This document shows positions 50,901-64,000 of a DNA stretch of 64,000 nucleotides, in pieces. The notes under the pieces are model-generated. The model saw only the letters and a program-made list of their open reading frames with translations, had not been told where the DNA came from and did no database searches. The stretch is from NCBI GenBank assembly GCA_026261815.1, contig JAMPIT010000510.1, forward strand, positions 18,262,001 to 18,326,000, read 5' to 3'. The DNA is from Monarcha castaneiventris obscurior. Its lineage: Eukaryota > Chordata > Aves > Passeriformes > Monarchidae. Each line of letters starts with the position of its first letter. Positions within the stretch are counted from its first letter, which is position 1. The position numbers and the translations under genes are program-made.

Positions 50901-51961
50901 GGAGGGTCCTATGTGAACTCTGTGGTGCTTCTTACTCAGAAGTAAGGGGGGAAAGGCCAGAAGGCTTTATTTCCTTGCCTTTACTGTTTGTTGCTGGACT
51001 GTGCCATGCAGGAAGCTGCACGGATCATCAGCGAGACAGCAATCAAAGAGGAACAACACTATATAATTCCCAACTGGAAATGTGCCTTTTGCATTGGTCT
51101 CTCTCAATATTTCACCTTTTTCCCTGCAAAACTGAAGGGAAACAGTGTTAGCACTTCCCAAATGAAACACTGTAAACTCACTTGGGAATAAACAGTGTGG
51201 TTGAGGCCCAGGAATTCAGCCCAGGGGGAATTCCGCTGGCAGAGAAGGACAAGAAAGGGCAGCCCTGCCTTGAAGGCATCATTTGAAGAATTACCACTTC
51301 CTTTCAAACAGAAAGCAAACAGGATAAAAATGTATCTTAGTGACACTGCACAAGTGATCCCTCTGTGGCTCCCACTTTCAAACTGGACTTTTCAGTGGGA
51401 TTTGGGAGAACTCTTGGAAGCAGAGACCAGGAAAGGGAAAAAACAGATTTCATGTTGATTTTAAAGCTCTACCAGGATGTACTAATCTTTTGCCACAGCA
51501 TTTATTACTTAGCCAAGCATAATATTTTCTTGTTAGTCTTCAAACTATATACCCAAATAAACACGAGGAGCCAGATTCTCAGCTGGAGTAAATCAACAGT
51601 CAGTCACCCAAGCCAAGCAAGCCAGGCTGATTTATATCAGCAGAGCATCTTGCTTAAACTCTTCAGGCAGCAGGGAAACCACAAGGCACTCTGAACCTTC
51701 CCTCTAGGATGGGACAGAGAGCAGCAGCATTATTAACCCCTAAAATCCCACTGTGGGGGCCTGAGCTTGCCTGCAAGACTTGTGGGACCATCAATTCCAT
51801 TTGCACATTTTCCTCCTTCATGCCTAGAGAAAAATAAGCAACCCAAGCTTTGGTCATGATCAAAGTCCCCGTAATAGGTTTATATGTAAACGTATATAAT
51901 GCGTGTATAGTCTTCAAATGACATTTTCCCTTTTACCCACCTCATCGTGGTACGTTTTTAG
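47953..51961 (+). other. STARD13 intron between exons F and G
   Basis: The intron is 4,009 bp, GTAGGA to TTTAG. It contains a T-run and A-run pair at 50225-50253 that could fold back, and a purine-rich stretch around 50525-50575. No exon or recognised transposon was found. Confidence 0.85.
50225..50253. repeat. T-run / A-run inverted pair
   Basis: Nine T, then CCATT, then fifteen A. Self-complementary low-complexity sequence in the F-G intron. Confidence 0.8.
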
Positions 51962-52160
51962 GTGGGTCTGTTTCGGAAGTCTGGAGTGAAATCCCGAATC
52001 CAGGCCCTGCGTCAGATGAACGAGAGCTCCCCAGAAAACGTCAGCTATGAAGACCAGTCAGCCTACGATGTGGCTGACATGGTGAAGCAATTCTTCAGGG
52101 ACTTGCCAGAACCTCTCCTCACAAGCAAACTAGGAGAGACTTTTCTGCACATCTATCAAT
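51962..52160 (+). CDS. STARD13: STARD13 exon G: RhoGAP catalytic exon with arginine finger
   Basis: The exon is 199 nt, with acceptor ACGTTTTTAG and donor GTAAGT. It encodes residues 645-710 and one base of Tyr711. VGLFRKSGVKSRIQALRQMN contains the arginine finger Arg649 in the G-[LI]-F-R-x-S-G motif, the residue RhoGAP proteins insert into the GTPase active site. Then come YEDQSAYDVADMVKQFFRDL and PEPLLTSKLGETFLHIYQ. The K..FR.LPEPL motif is the second RhoGAP signature, with the conserved Lys and Arg that stabilise the finger loop. All key residues are present, so GAP activity is expected. The acceptor's pyrimidine tract is interrupted by purines but the AG and frame are unambiguous. Confidence 0.96.
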
Positions 52161-55550
<3,390 letters not shown>

Positions 55551-55758
55551 ATGTGCCCAAGGAGCAGCGGCTGCAGGCAGTGCAGGCTGCCATCATGCTC
55601 ATGGCTGACGAGAACAGGGAGGTTCTGCAGACTCTGCTCTGCTTCCTCAGCGACGTCACCTCCGTGGAGGAAAATCAGATGACTCCCATGAACATCGCTG
55701 TTTGTCTGGCCCCTTCCCTCTTCCACCTCAATATAGTGAAGAAAGAAAGCTCACCAAG
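55551..55758 (+). CDS. STARD13: STARD13 exon H: RhoGAP domain, C-terminal half
   Basis: The exon is 208 nt, between CATTCCCAG and GTATGT. It completes Tyr711 and encodes residues 712-779: VPKEQRLQAVQAAIMLMADE, NREVLQTLLCFLSDVTSVEE, NQMTPMNIAVCLAPSLFHLN, IVKKESSP, then a split Arg780. NQMTxxNxAVCLAPSLF is the third RhoGAP signature, in which the Asn supports GTPase contact. VTSVEENQM is slightly different from the recalled human STARD13 sequence (a one-residue length difference in the DV..VEEN loop), which may be normal species variation. Local GC content is higher than in the flanking introns. Confidence 0.95.
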
Positions 55759-56645
55759 GTATGTTTCTTCTCAGCATTATAAATAGTCATATCCTTAATA
55801 CCGAGTGATGCTTTCAGTGGTATGCAGGACAAAATTTTCCAAACCATCTGCTTTCCAGCACACATTAAACAGGGCATGGTTTTAGTGAGAGGGGAAAACC
55901 CCTGCTGCAGAGCCAGAAGCACACTTGTTTTCACAAGCCCAGCAGGCATTTCTGGCTGTCTGTTGTGAATATGTGGTGCCTGCTTTCCATGCGGCATTTT
56001 CAATGGGGCACTAGTGAGTTTTGCATGAGTAATGTTGACTTCTCTGAAGGAAAAGGGCTTGATTTTGCTCTGGTTGTAGTCAAAGATCAACCACATTTTA
56101 AAGGATTTTGATATGTAGATTTTCAATGAATGGTTTTTTTCACTTTCAGTTTACTGTCTACATTCTGCCATTCGGGAAACAGGGTTTATTTCAGGCCACA
56201 TTAAAATTGTAACATGGGGAGTGTAGACTAAACAGAGCATAGCCAGGCTAAACATTAGTGGTCCCTCTTGACTCTTTTTTCCTCCCATCTGGTTCGGAAT
56301 ACACTGAGATTCTTGGTCAAGTACATGTATAACCCATGTCTGAGCAAGTGCTTTAAGCAGGAACAATGTAAACCACTTTACATCATGTCTGTTAAAAATC
56401 CATTTCAAAATGTACAACACATCATGCAGGATATGTATAACCTTTCCTGCTTTTACCTTTGGCTCAACAATGTTTTAGGTAAACATTTTTCTTTTAAAAA
56501 TGGCCTAACAGTTTGAGCAGTCTCGGTGATAAACAGAAACTAAAGATAGGGGTTTTTTTCTTTGGTGTTGGGAGCATCCTGCTGCTTTTTGCTTTCATAT
56601 TAAAAAGATTCGGCTCTTTACCTGAGATACTGAATTCAATTACAG
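55759..56645 (+). other. STARD13 intron between exons H and I
   Basis: The intron is 887 bp, GTATGT to ACAG. No repeat, RNA gene or further exon was seen. Confidence 0.88.
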
Positions 56646-56760
56646 AGTAATACAGAAAAAATATGCAACAGGGAAGCCAGATCAGAAGGACCTCAGTGAA
56701 AACCTGGCAGCTACTCAGGGCCTTGCTCACATGATAATGGAATGCAACAAACTTTTTGAG
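56646..56760 (+). CDS. STARD13: STARD13 exon I: end of RhoGAP domain
   Basis: The exon is 115 nt. It starts after TTCAATTACAG and is followed by GTGAGT. It completes Arg780 and reads VIQKKYATGKPDQKDLSENL, AATQGLAHMIMECNKLFE, residues 781-818. GKPDQKDLxENLAATQGLAHMI is a family block, and the last helix of the RhoGAP fold ends near Phe817. KKYATGKP is the STARD13 form (DLC1 has RKQSLGKP, recalled). It ends in phase 0. Confidence 0.95.
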
Positions 56761-57509
56761 GTGAGTGACAGACTCAAACAGCATTATTCATGGCCACATA
56801 ATGCAGCACCCTTTGAAGTATTTATGTTTATGCTTACATTTTCTGTCTTGTATTAGCTCAGAGATTGGTGCCTCACTTATTTGTAAACTTGCTTCATCTA
56901 AAGTTTATTTATCTCATTTCTTTATGGTGTTCCCTTTTACTATTCAAAAGATGCAAGGTAATTATTCTGTAACAGTTTTCAACACAAACCACTGGATTAG
57001 GAAATTTTAGTCTAATTCAAATCAAAATCTTCTAGTGTAAAATTTTATTACAATGCTTTTAATGCCTCAATTAAAACTTATTAACCTTAAAAATAATTGC
57101 TCATACACTTTATTTCTGAGTGTCGTGCAATAAAGTAAAAATCACACAGAGAGCTGCAGTCATCCCTGCAGCTACTTACACTGCAGCTGGAGTAGAGCAA
57201 ATGCTCATATCTCCCTTCCCCAGAAGGCAATATTTCTGAGGGCTAAAGGAGTAACAGGGGTGTGTTCACATCCAGTTGACCAGTCTAACATGGTTCTGCC
57301 TGAGTAGTGCTGTTCTGAGCCATGGGCTGTTTCATTAGACTACTTTGATGTTTCATCTTGCATAAAGACAGAAATCAGTATGCATTTTACAGATCATAGG
57401 CTCATGCAATTGGGTGCTGAATGGTTCATCAGCCTAAGAACACATTGCCTTCAGGAAAAGTCCTCAGCAGGAGATTTTCCCTGTGTGTTTTCCCTCCCTT
57501 TTGTGGCAG
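56761..57509 (+). other. STARD13 intron between exons I and J
   Basis: The intron is 749 bp, GTGAGT to GGCAG. AT-rich in its middle; no repeat or further exon was seen. Confidence 0.88.
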
Positions 57510-57731
57510 GTCCCACACGAGATGATCACCCAATCCCGAAACTCCTATGTTGATGCAGAAGTGCATTCTCCCACCCTGGATGAGCTTGGAAAACAAGTGG
57601 ATGAGGAAGGAGGGAACTATCAGATGTACCTGGAAACCCTCATGCAGAATCTCCAGAAAGAAGCAAAAGAGAAATTCAAAGGATGGGTCACATGTTCCAG
57701 CGTAGAGAACACAGAACTTGCCTACAAAAAG
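57510..57731 (+). CDS. STARD13: STARD13 exon J: RhoGAP-START linker and START beginning
   Basis: The exon is 222 nt, between TTTTGTGGCAG and GTAATT, phase 0-0. It encodes residues 819-892: VPHEMITQSRNSYVDAEVHS, PTLDELGKQVDEEGGNYQMY, LETLMQNLQKEAKEKFKGWV, TCSSVENTELAYKK. The first half is a variable acidic linker. QKEAKEKFKGWV begins the START domain, a lipid-binding helix-grip fold. The exon is symmetric, so skipping it would keep the frame but would remove the first START helix. Reading continues open into the intron, which is not coding. Confidence 0.95.
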
Positions 57732-59697
57732 GTAATTTGGGGAGACATGGAAGAAGGAGAAAAGAAACCAAAGCAAAATGCAGCTCAGCTATGGAGCACC
57801 CTGACATGTTGCATGGCAAAACTCACACCCTTCTTTCTGGCAAGGCACTCTTTTTTTTATTTGTAAAAAGATTACTAAAAGCAGTTAAAAATGTAATATA
57901 ATAGTGATTCAAGCATGAGATTCCAGAAAAAGGCACGCAAAGCAAGCTGGGGTCTCCAAACTAGATCGAGTGAGTGACACAGCAAACAACGCAACCAGAG
58001 AGTAGCTGAGATGTTAAACAACAGAGAACATTACCTGGCCAAGCTCTTTGACTGGAGGCACCCAAAGTTTCTGACCAGTTCTTGATGTTTGCCAGCAGTT
58101 TGGAGAATACAGCTAGAACACAAGTAATTACAGAACTTCTTCAGGCTCTCCAATGCTTTATTAAGCAGGCCAACCATATCACCAGTTTTATCCCTGATTC
58201 TTTTGTCCTTTTTTCAAGTGGATTTTTGATACTGCAGCTTTTATTAAAATTTCTGAATTTGTTTCAGGCTCCATCACTTCTTTAAGGAAAGCCAGACCAC
58301 TGCAGCAAGGCAGAGGGTGCTGCAGGGTCCCTGCAGACAGTGGAATTCAGGGCTGCTAGAAATACAATAGCAAAATAGAGGTCTCCAAACCAGCAGCAGC
58401 TAGCGAGGGGAGGGGATGGAGTAGGGGTGGATGCCTAATCAGGCAGGAGAAGGGCACTGGGAGGAATGTGGGATCTGGATGGTGAGGGGGCAGGAGGCAG
58501 CATTACCCCAACCTGAGAAAGTGCAACCCCTCTGTCAGGGCAAAGAAACTGCAATTACTGTGGTTTGTAGCCTGCTCCTGTGAGTGACCTCTCCAGGGAG
58601 GGACTGTGGGAGGCTGGGGACAGAGTAACAGGGCTCAGGTGGGAGCAGGACGTGGGAGATGGGAGAGAGGGAATAGAGGCCTGTACAGCCGGTGGTCAAG
58701 GATCTGTGAGACTACAGAGGTGATGGGGAGTCTGGGGCTCCAGGGCCAGGGAAATGGGGGGCTGAAACCTTTGGGGAGAAAGAATTACAACATGAAATAA
58801 TTTAAGGTGGGAGGTGTGGAAGGTGGGTTTCTGGGGGAACAATCCTGGGTCTGTGGGAGGTTAGAGGTTTCTGAAATACTCACACTGGTGTATGAGAATG
58901 ATAGGGTAGGGAGGGGTTGGAAAAGCAGGGCTTGCAAGATCCAGTGATTACAGTTAACTTGTTTACTGCCTGAAATAGGCAATAATGCCCCAAAACCATG
59001 CAGAAAAGCTGTATGTGTGCAATCTAGGATAGTCACCTTGTGCATAGCCCAGCACCTTCTGCTCCCCTTACTGCAAGCTGCAGAGGTGTTTTGAGAAACA
59101 GGACCTATGAGCAAGGAGGAGCTAGCAATCAGTCTGTGCTCTTTGAAAGGTGTTTTCCCAATACTTCCCTTGCAGCTATTTTGAGGGGCAAACATCTCTG
59201 TACCTGACACGACTGAATTAGCATATGTTCTGCTCCCCCAGAATTAACCAGGAGGGTTAATGGATCCTCAGTCCCAGGTAGTGTATAAGATTGCCTAAGG
59301 TAGTTGCTTTATTTCAGCCCAGGGTTTCAGTCTCTCATCTATTTTTACTTCTGCAGATGTTTGTCTGTTTGTCTGCTATCAGAAGATATTTGTCGTTACA
59401 CTTAGGATGTTTGGACTTGAAAAAGTGTCTGTCACACCAGAAGTAGTGCAGAACCTCACTGGCATTATGGGAGCTAGTCCAGATATATTCTGTTGTGAGA
59501 GCAATGAATCACTTCAGATTTCCATGCAGGACTAGTAGAGCAGCAGCAATAGCAATAATAGCAATGATTAGCAGGGAAATATGAATGCTCTTAAGATGAA
59601 GTCAGACACACATAGTGAGATTTTGTCCTCAGTTACTGTCTGCTGAACATAGGCATATAAATCATGGGGGTTTGTGTTCTTGGTTACTTCGGCCCAG
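57732..59697 (+). other. STARD13 intron between exons J and K
   Basis: The intron is 1,966 bp, GTAATT to CCCAG. It carries a G-rich stretch on the + strand at about 58405-58930 with many GGG runs. No exon was recognised. Confidence 0.87.
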
Positions 59698-59915
59698 GTT
59701 GGAGATGGAAACCCACTAAGGCTTTGGAAAGCCTCGGTTGAAGTTGAAGCCCCCCCATCAGTTGTCCTGAACCGAGTGCTGAGAGAACGTCACCTCTGGG
59801 ACGAGGACTTCTTGCAGTGGAAGGTGGTAGAGAGCCTGGACAAGCAGACAGAAGTTTACCAGTATGTTTTGAACAGCATGGCTCCTCACCCCGTCCGAGA
59901 CTTTGTCGTTCTCAG
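59698..59915 (+). CDS. STARD13: STARD13 exon K: START domain core
   Basis: The exon is 218 nt, with acceptor CTTCGGCCCAG and donor GTAAGC. It encodes residues 893-964 and two bases of Arg965: VGDGNPLRLWKASVEVEAPP, SVVLNRVLRERHLWDEDFLQ, WKVVESLDKQTEVYQYVLNS, MAPHPVRDFVVL. LRLWKASVEVEAPP and RHLWDEDF, then QYVLNSMAPHPxRDFVVLR, are START signatures of the DLC family, and the sequence is near identical to recalled STARD13. In STARD13 the START domain has been linked to mitochondrial and lipid-droplet localisation; the ligand cannot be told from sequence. Confidence 0.96.
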
Positions 59916-62900
59916 GTAAGCTGAGGGCAGTTCTCTGGTACCTTTACCTCCTGCAGGGCATAAAGAAAGACCTGGTCTTATCTCAGCCTTCACATCTGTG
60001 CAATTGCTCTCCAGGAACTCTACTTCTGGGCAGCAGTGTTGATTTCTCAAACTGAATTAGTCAAACATCTAGAGCATGCTGACCTTTTCTCTGATGTAAT
60101 TTGAGCAGCACATACTCCTGAGGCCATAAATATCATTTCTTCCTCAGAACAGATGTCTGATAATAGCTGCTCTTCTCTCTTAGTTTTGTTTGTTGTCAAA
60201 ACAGTGCAAATAGAACCCAACTGTTTTTTACGTTGCTTTTGCTGTTCTCTGGGGAATGTTTGATGTTTAAGAGCCAAATGTTTAGAAGAGAAGATAGTGG
60301 TGCTTTTAAGCTAAGGCTGTTATACAGTGTCTATATAAGTTATTATCTCAAATTTTCAGTCGGAGTCTTTGTAAACGAAGAAATGCTGATCCATAAAAAT
60401 CCTAGTGTGGAAATGAACAGAAAGAGGCAGTAGATTTGTATTTTCTCTTCCAGGGGATGACTTCTCTCAAATAAATGTATAGCTGTGTATCAATATTCCG
60501 CATTCAATCCCAGTTCTGCCATTGTCTATCTGCCTGTACAGAACAGTCAAAAAAAAACCCTCTTATGTACCTTCTGCCTTTGAAATCCTGGCCTTTGCTT
60601 GCTATGAGGTATTGTGGAGCTGCTGACATATTTCACTTACAGGGTCAGTCCCACAGTTATTTATTTCAGGATGATTTTGTGCATTCCCATTTTTGGTCTC
60701 TGCTTTCTTTGATTGAAATGATGTGCCAGAGAAATACAAAGCAGTTTTGACAAAGGAAGTAGTCCAGTGCTTCAGAATTGTATTAAAGGAATGAAGATTG
60801 AAAGAAAAAGATGAGCCAAACAAAATACAACTACAAAAGTACATCCCTTTTATGAACTTTAGTAGTTCTTAGAGGATGACAACACACAGACATTGTTGGT
60901 ATAGGGGAAGAATTATTGGAACTCTTAGGGGAAGATTTGAAAAATGCTTTCTGTAACCAATGCTCCCATTACTCTATTTCCTTTGCTTTCCCACAGCATT
61001 CTCAGCTAAATTAATTATTTTACAATCAAATATATATATATTTCATATAATTATATATCTATCATTTTATAAATAATCTTCTTATATAATGTTATTAGCT
61101 TGAAGCACTGATAAATGTGGCCCTCTACATGGCACCGAGAAGATCGTCCGTGAGCGGCAGGGAGGTTTTGATGACCATAATTTGGTCCTCTCATTTGCCA
61201 CTTAGTTCACTATTAGGTTTCTTGGTGGTTTATGTTCTTTAAAGACCTGCTGTGCAGTCACATCAGTTAAAGGCAAATCCTGCTATCGAGTTCTTGTTCT
61301 TTTCACTAACCCAGGCAGAATGACCCCCGAGGACTGAAATACATATCATAAAAATGAATCCTGGTGGGTTCTTAAGGGCTGAAAACAGCCATCAGGCAGA
61401 TCTGTCAGATTCTGTTGTTTATCTCTTTTGATTGATATCATTAAGTCTAGAGCAAGGTTAGCCAGCAATGCTGCAGTCAATTTGATACCTTACAATTGGT
61501 GGGAAGGGAACAGTGAAATTATAATACACCTCTGGGGACATGAATAAATATATTTTAACAGATGGCAATTTTCTCCTTCTCAGTCAAACTTAGAGCTGTG
61601 AAAGGATCAACTTAGTTGTTCCCTTTTTTTTCAATGTGACAGTCATAACAAGGGGATTAGGCTCCCCAGAGAAGACTCTGATGGTAAGAGGAGAGGGGAA
61701 ATGTTTCATATGCCTGGGATATGACACAGCTCTCAGCTGCACTGCACAGGCATCACTTTTATTGAAGAATCCACAAGTGTTTAATGTTCATTAAGTATGA
61801 CAGCATTTGGGTGAGTTAGGTGCCATACCCGATTTTACTGCTGTAAGGCATTTAAAGAACTACTTAAACTGGCCTAAATCCATATGACTGGGAACAGGAT
61901 ACATAAGTCTTCTGAAATCTCTGTCTGGGGTATAGAACTTTCCACATCCCAAATGGCCCAGGTAGTGCTGGGTAGTAGCAAAATTATGTGGGCACTGATG
62001 CCTTTCCTAGTCTTAAAAAACAAGAGGCGAACGTGGTTAGAAGGGGGAAAAGGGTTTTACCTTGGTATTTATTGTAAGGATCCTTAGGTGCACCACGAAC
62101 AGGTCGAATACACCTCTGTGCACCCCCCCCATCACCACCGCAAAGCCCCTCTCTCCTAGATCTGGTCTTACATTCCAGGTCTTACTAATTAGCATATCTA
62201 TCAAATATTCCCCAATGAGAGGCTCAAATGAGGCCCCCCCTCCCAAGGAACCTTCCCCTGGATGGTTCTATCTTAGTTTACAAAATGTGTTCTGGAGAGG
62301 ACCTTGGGGTTTGGGCACCCTGGCACCTTAATTACGAAGCCTCTAAAATGTTTAGTCTCTCAGCTTAACAAATAAGTCCAAGAATGTAGGCAAAAAGCAC
62401 CGAGAATACAGAAGTTGCAGAAAGGTATAACAGGGGTATAAAAGAAAAGACAAAAATCATCATGGCATCAGCACATCTAAACACTGTGCAAGCACTCGCA
62501 GGAGATGGTTCAGCTTTTCTCACACTGGATCTCAGCTGTGATTTCCTTCTCCCATGTGTTTCATCTGCCAAGATAGCTCATCAATTTTATGAATGCCTGG
62601 GCACATGTAAAACCTTCTGGTCAGTATCTTCCTGCAGTGTCTTGAATAACAGCTCAGTTTCATGTAAGAAAAATGCAGAATGTTAAAATTATCTGCTGAA
62701 GTCCAAACTTCAACAGTCCTTGAAAGCAGCTTACCTGCTAAAATATGATACTTCCCAAGGAAGCATAATCCCTGTCTCAGACAATCCACAGCAAGATGAT
62801 GCATGTTGCACAGCACAGTGGGAATTTCTCATTTCTTCCCATAGCATAGGAAAGAGCACAGACCTGTCCTCTGAGATTCAGTGCAGATGAGAAAGATGTG

Positions 62901-63531
62901 AGACACAAGAATATGTAGAGAATGCTTACAGAACAAGAAAAAAATGTTAAATATTAAAATCTAGGTCTCCTGAACTTGGTGGAATACTTCTCCAGCATGT
63001 AAGAGAGGCTAGAAACTTGGGAGAGCAAAAAATGGAAGGACATTTTGTTTTTAATTCAGACACCCTTGAAACATATTCTGTGTAGTAGTGAGGATTTCTG
63101 CTGTACTACATTTCTTGTTCTGTAAATCTGCATGGGTGCAATGCACAGTTTCAGCTTTTGCTGGATGGCTTATCCTCACTCTTTCTCCTTTCCAAAACTT
63201 CTGTCTGACTGCAAAAGGCTCTGTCATGCCCTATAACACATAATGGTTACAAAGTGCTCCTGTGGAGAAGCAAAACTTCTCTACCCAGAGCCACATAGAG
63301 GGGTGGCCATTCCACATCACGGTCAGACCACCAACTGGGGAACATGAAACTCCTCTAGGGACTCCTAGGAAGGTCCACTGGCATTGCAGGCAACAAGGAC
63401 AGGCAGACAAGCAAACTATTATTTGAATAGTTTAATACTTTAATTAAATTAAAGTAACTTTAATTCTGGTTCTTACTCGTGCCCAAAAGTTTCATCGCTA
63501 AAGTGATTCTGTCTTGCCTGTGTTCCTGCAG
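59916..63531 (+). other. STARD13 intron between exons K and L
   Basis: The intron is 3,616 bp, GTAAGC to GCAG. It contains a very AT-rich patch at 61021-61090 (TATATA-type), a unique-looking stretch at 61100-61520, and a probable antisense LTR at about 62020-62450. Confidence 0.86.
62020..62450 (-). mobile_element. Probable solo LTR of an endogenous retrovirus, antisense
   Basis: A block of distinct composition inside an otherwise plain intron. Read on the minus strand it has an AATAAA signal at 62073-62068, followed by a CCAAGGTAAAACCCTTTTCC segment and a pyrimidine-rich end. Upstream on that strand are GC-rich promoter-like segments with C runs (62125-62132 and 62235-62241 on the + strand). 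This looks like a bird retroviral LTR (ERVL-like style). No coding region, primer-binding site or second LTR was seen nearby, so it is best read as a solo LTR. The exact TG...CA ends and target-site duplication were not determined. Confidence 0.5.
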
Positions 63532-63708
63532 GACGTGGAGGACGGATTTGCCCAAGGGGATGTGCATGCTGGTTGCCATCTCTGTGGAGCATGAAGAGGC
63601 TCCTCTCATGGGAGCTGTGCGAGCCATCGTGATGGACTCCCAGTACTTGATAGAGCCCTGTGGCTCAGGAAAAGCCAGGCTGACCCACATCTGCAGGATT
63701 GACCTAAA
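63532..63708 (+). CDS. STARD13: STARD13 exon L: START domain, last exon in the window
   Basis: The exon is 177 nt, between TGTTCCTGCAG and GTAGGT. It completes Arg965 and encodes residues 966-1023: TWRTDLPKGMCMLVAISVEH, EEAPLMGAVRAIVMDSQYLI, EPCGSGKARLTHICRIDL, then two bases of a Lys codon. LIEPCGxGKxRLTHICRxDL is a family-diagnostic START block. The remaining residues (the GHSPEWY-type end, about 40 residues in relatives) and the stop codon must lie in one or more exons beyond base 64000. Nothing resembling that exon is visible in 63709-64000. Confidence 0.95.
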
Positions 63709-64000
63709 GTAGGTATCACACCTGCACAGAGTAATGCCCATTCAGCAGGACAAAACCCTCAGGCTCATGGAACAGAGGGCATGGTTAGGGTAGCTTTGCT
63801 GCTTTGGAGCTGTCCTGCAGTCTTTTCTCCACTCAGTGCCTACCACTGTTATGATGTGATCCTAGAAATAGAATCTGCTTATTTGATTACTGCAAGGGAG
63901 AACTTCAGAATACACTTAAAATGACAAGTGTTTGAAGTCTCCACCATCACCATGGGCAGTGGGGAGTGGGAAGCATTGCAAGCACGTTTCTGTGGGGCAT
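63709..64000 (+). other. STARD13 intron after exon L, cut by the window end
   Basis: Starts with the donor GTAGGT. No coding block for the rest of the START domain appears before the window ends. Confidence 0.85.

Noticed and set aside
57732..57866. Extension of exon J into the intron (open to 57866)
   Set aside because: A good GTAATT donor at 57732, the family sequence switching to VGDGNP at the next exon, and phase agreement all place the exon end at 57731.

Overview
This window is vertebrate genomic DNA, almost certainly from a bird. The evidence is several 3'-truncated CR1 LINE copies, one ending in the typical degenerate TCATAGAATCATAGAATG-type tail. There is also AT-rich intronic sequence broken by small GC-rich patches, a retroviral-type LTR fragment, and small vertebrate exons with GT-AG junctions. 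There is no bacterial, phage or plasmid content, no operon and no CRISPR array.

The only gene I can support is one multi-exon gene on the + strand that I identify as STARD13 (DLC2), a RhoGAP of the DLC family with SAM, RhoGAP and START domains. Twelve coding exons can be chained from 28756 to 63708. All junctions are GT-AG, phases match at every join, and there is no internal stop or frameshift. Together they give about 1,024 codons. The chain starts inside the SAM domain: the first visible exon begins with the last two bases of a split codon, so at least one upstream exon is missing. It ends inside the START domain, so the last roughly 40 codons, the stop and the 3' UTR lie beyond base 64000. 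Residue numbers in the entries count from the split Glu codon at 28756 as residue 1.

Layout: 1-28755 is intron or 5' sequence with no exon I can recognise, but with CR1 pieces, simple repeats and a 41-bp direct repeat. 28756-37913 holds three small SAM-domain exons separated by introns of about 2 and 7 kb. 42730-44108 is the large 1,379-bp exon for the disordered, serine-rich middle region with the SIYDNVPG and LD-like motifs. 45571-56760 holds the linker and RhoGAP exons, with the arginine finger in the exon at 51962. 57510-63708 holds the START-domain exons. The 3.4-kb intron at 52161-55550 carries a purine-only microsatellite of about 250 bp. The 3.6-kb intron at 59916-63531 carries a probable solo LTR in antisense orientation.

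How the parts work together: the protein inactivates Rho-family GTPases through the RhoGAP domain. The middle region is expected to bind focal-adhesion proteins, and the START domain is a lipid-binding module. I looked for a previously undescribed system and did not find one. The items worth a second look are structural (a perfect 14-bp hairpin, the polypurine tract, the 41-bp repeat, GC- and G-rich islands, candidate conserved non-coding stretches) and are reported as such.
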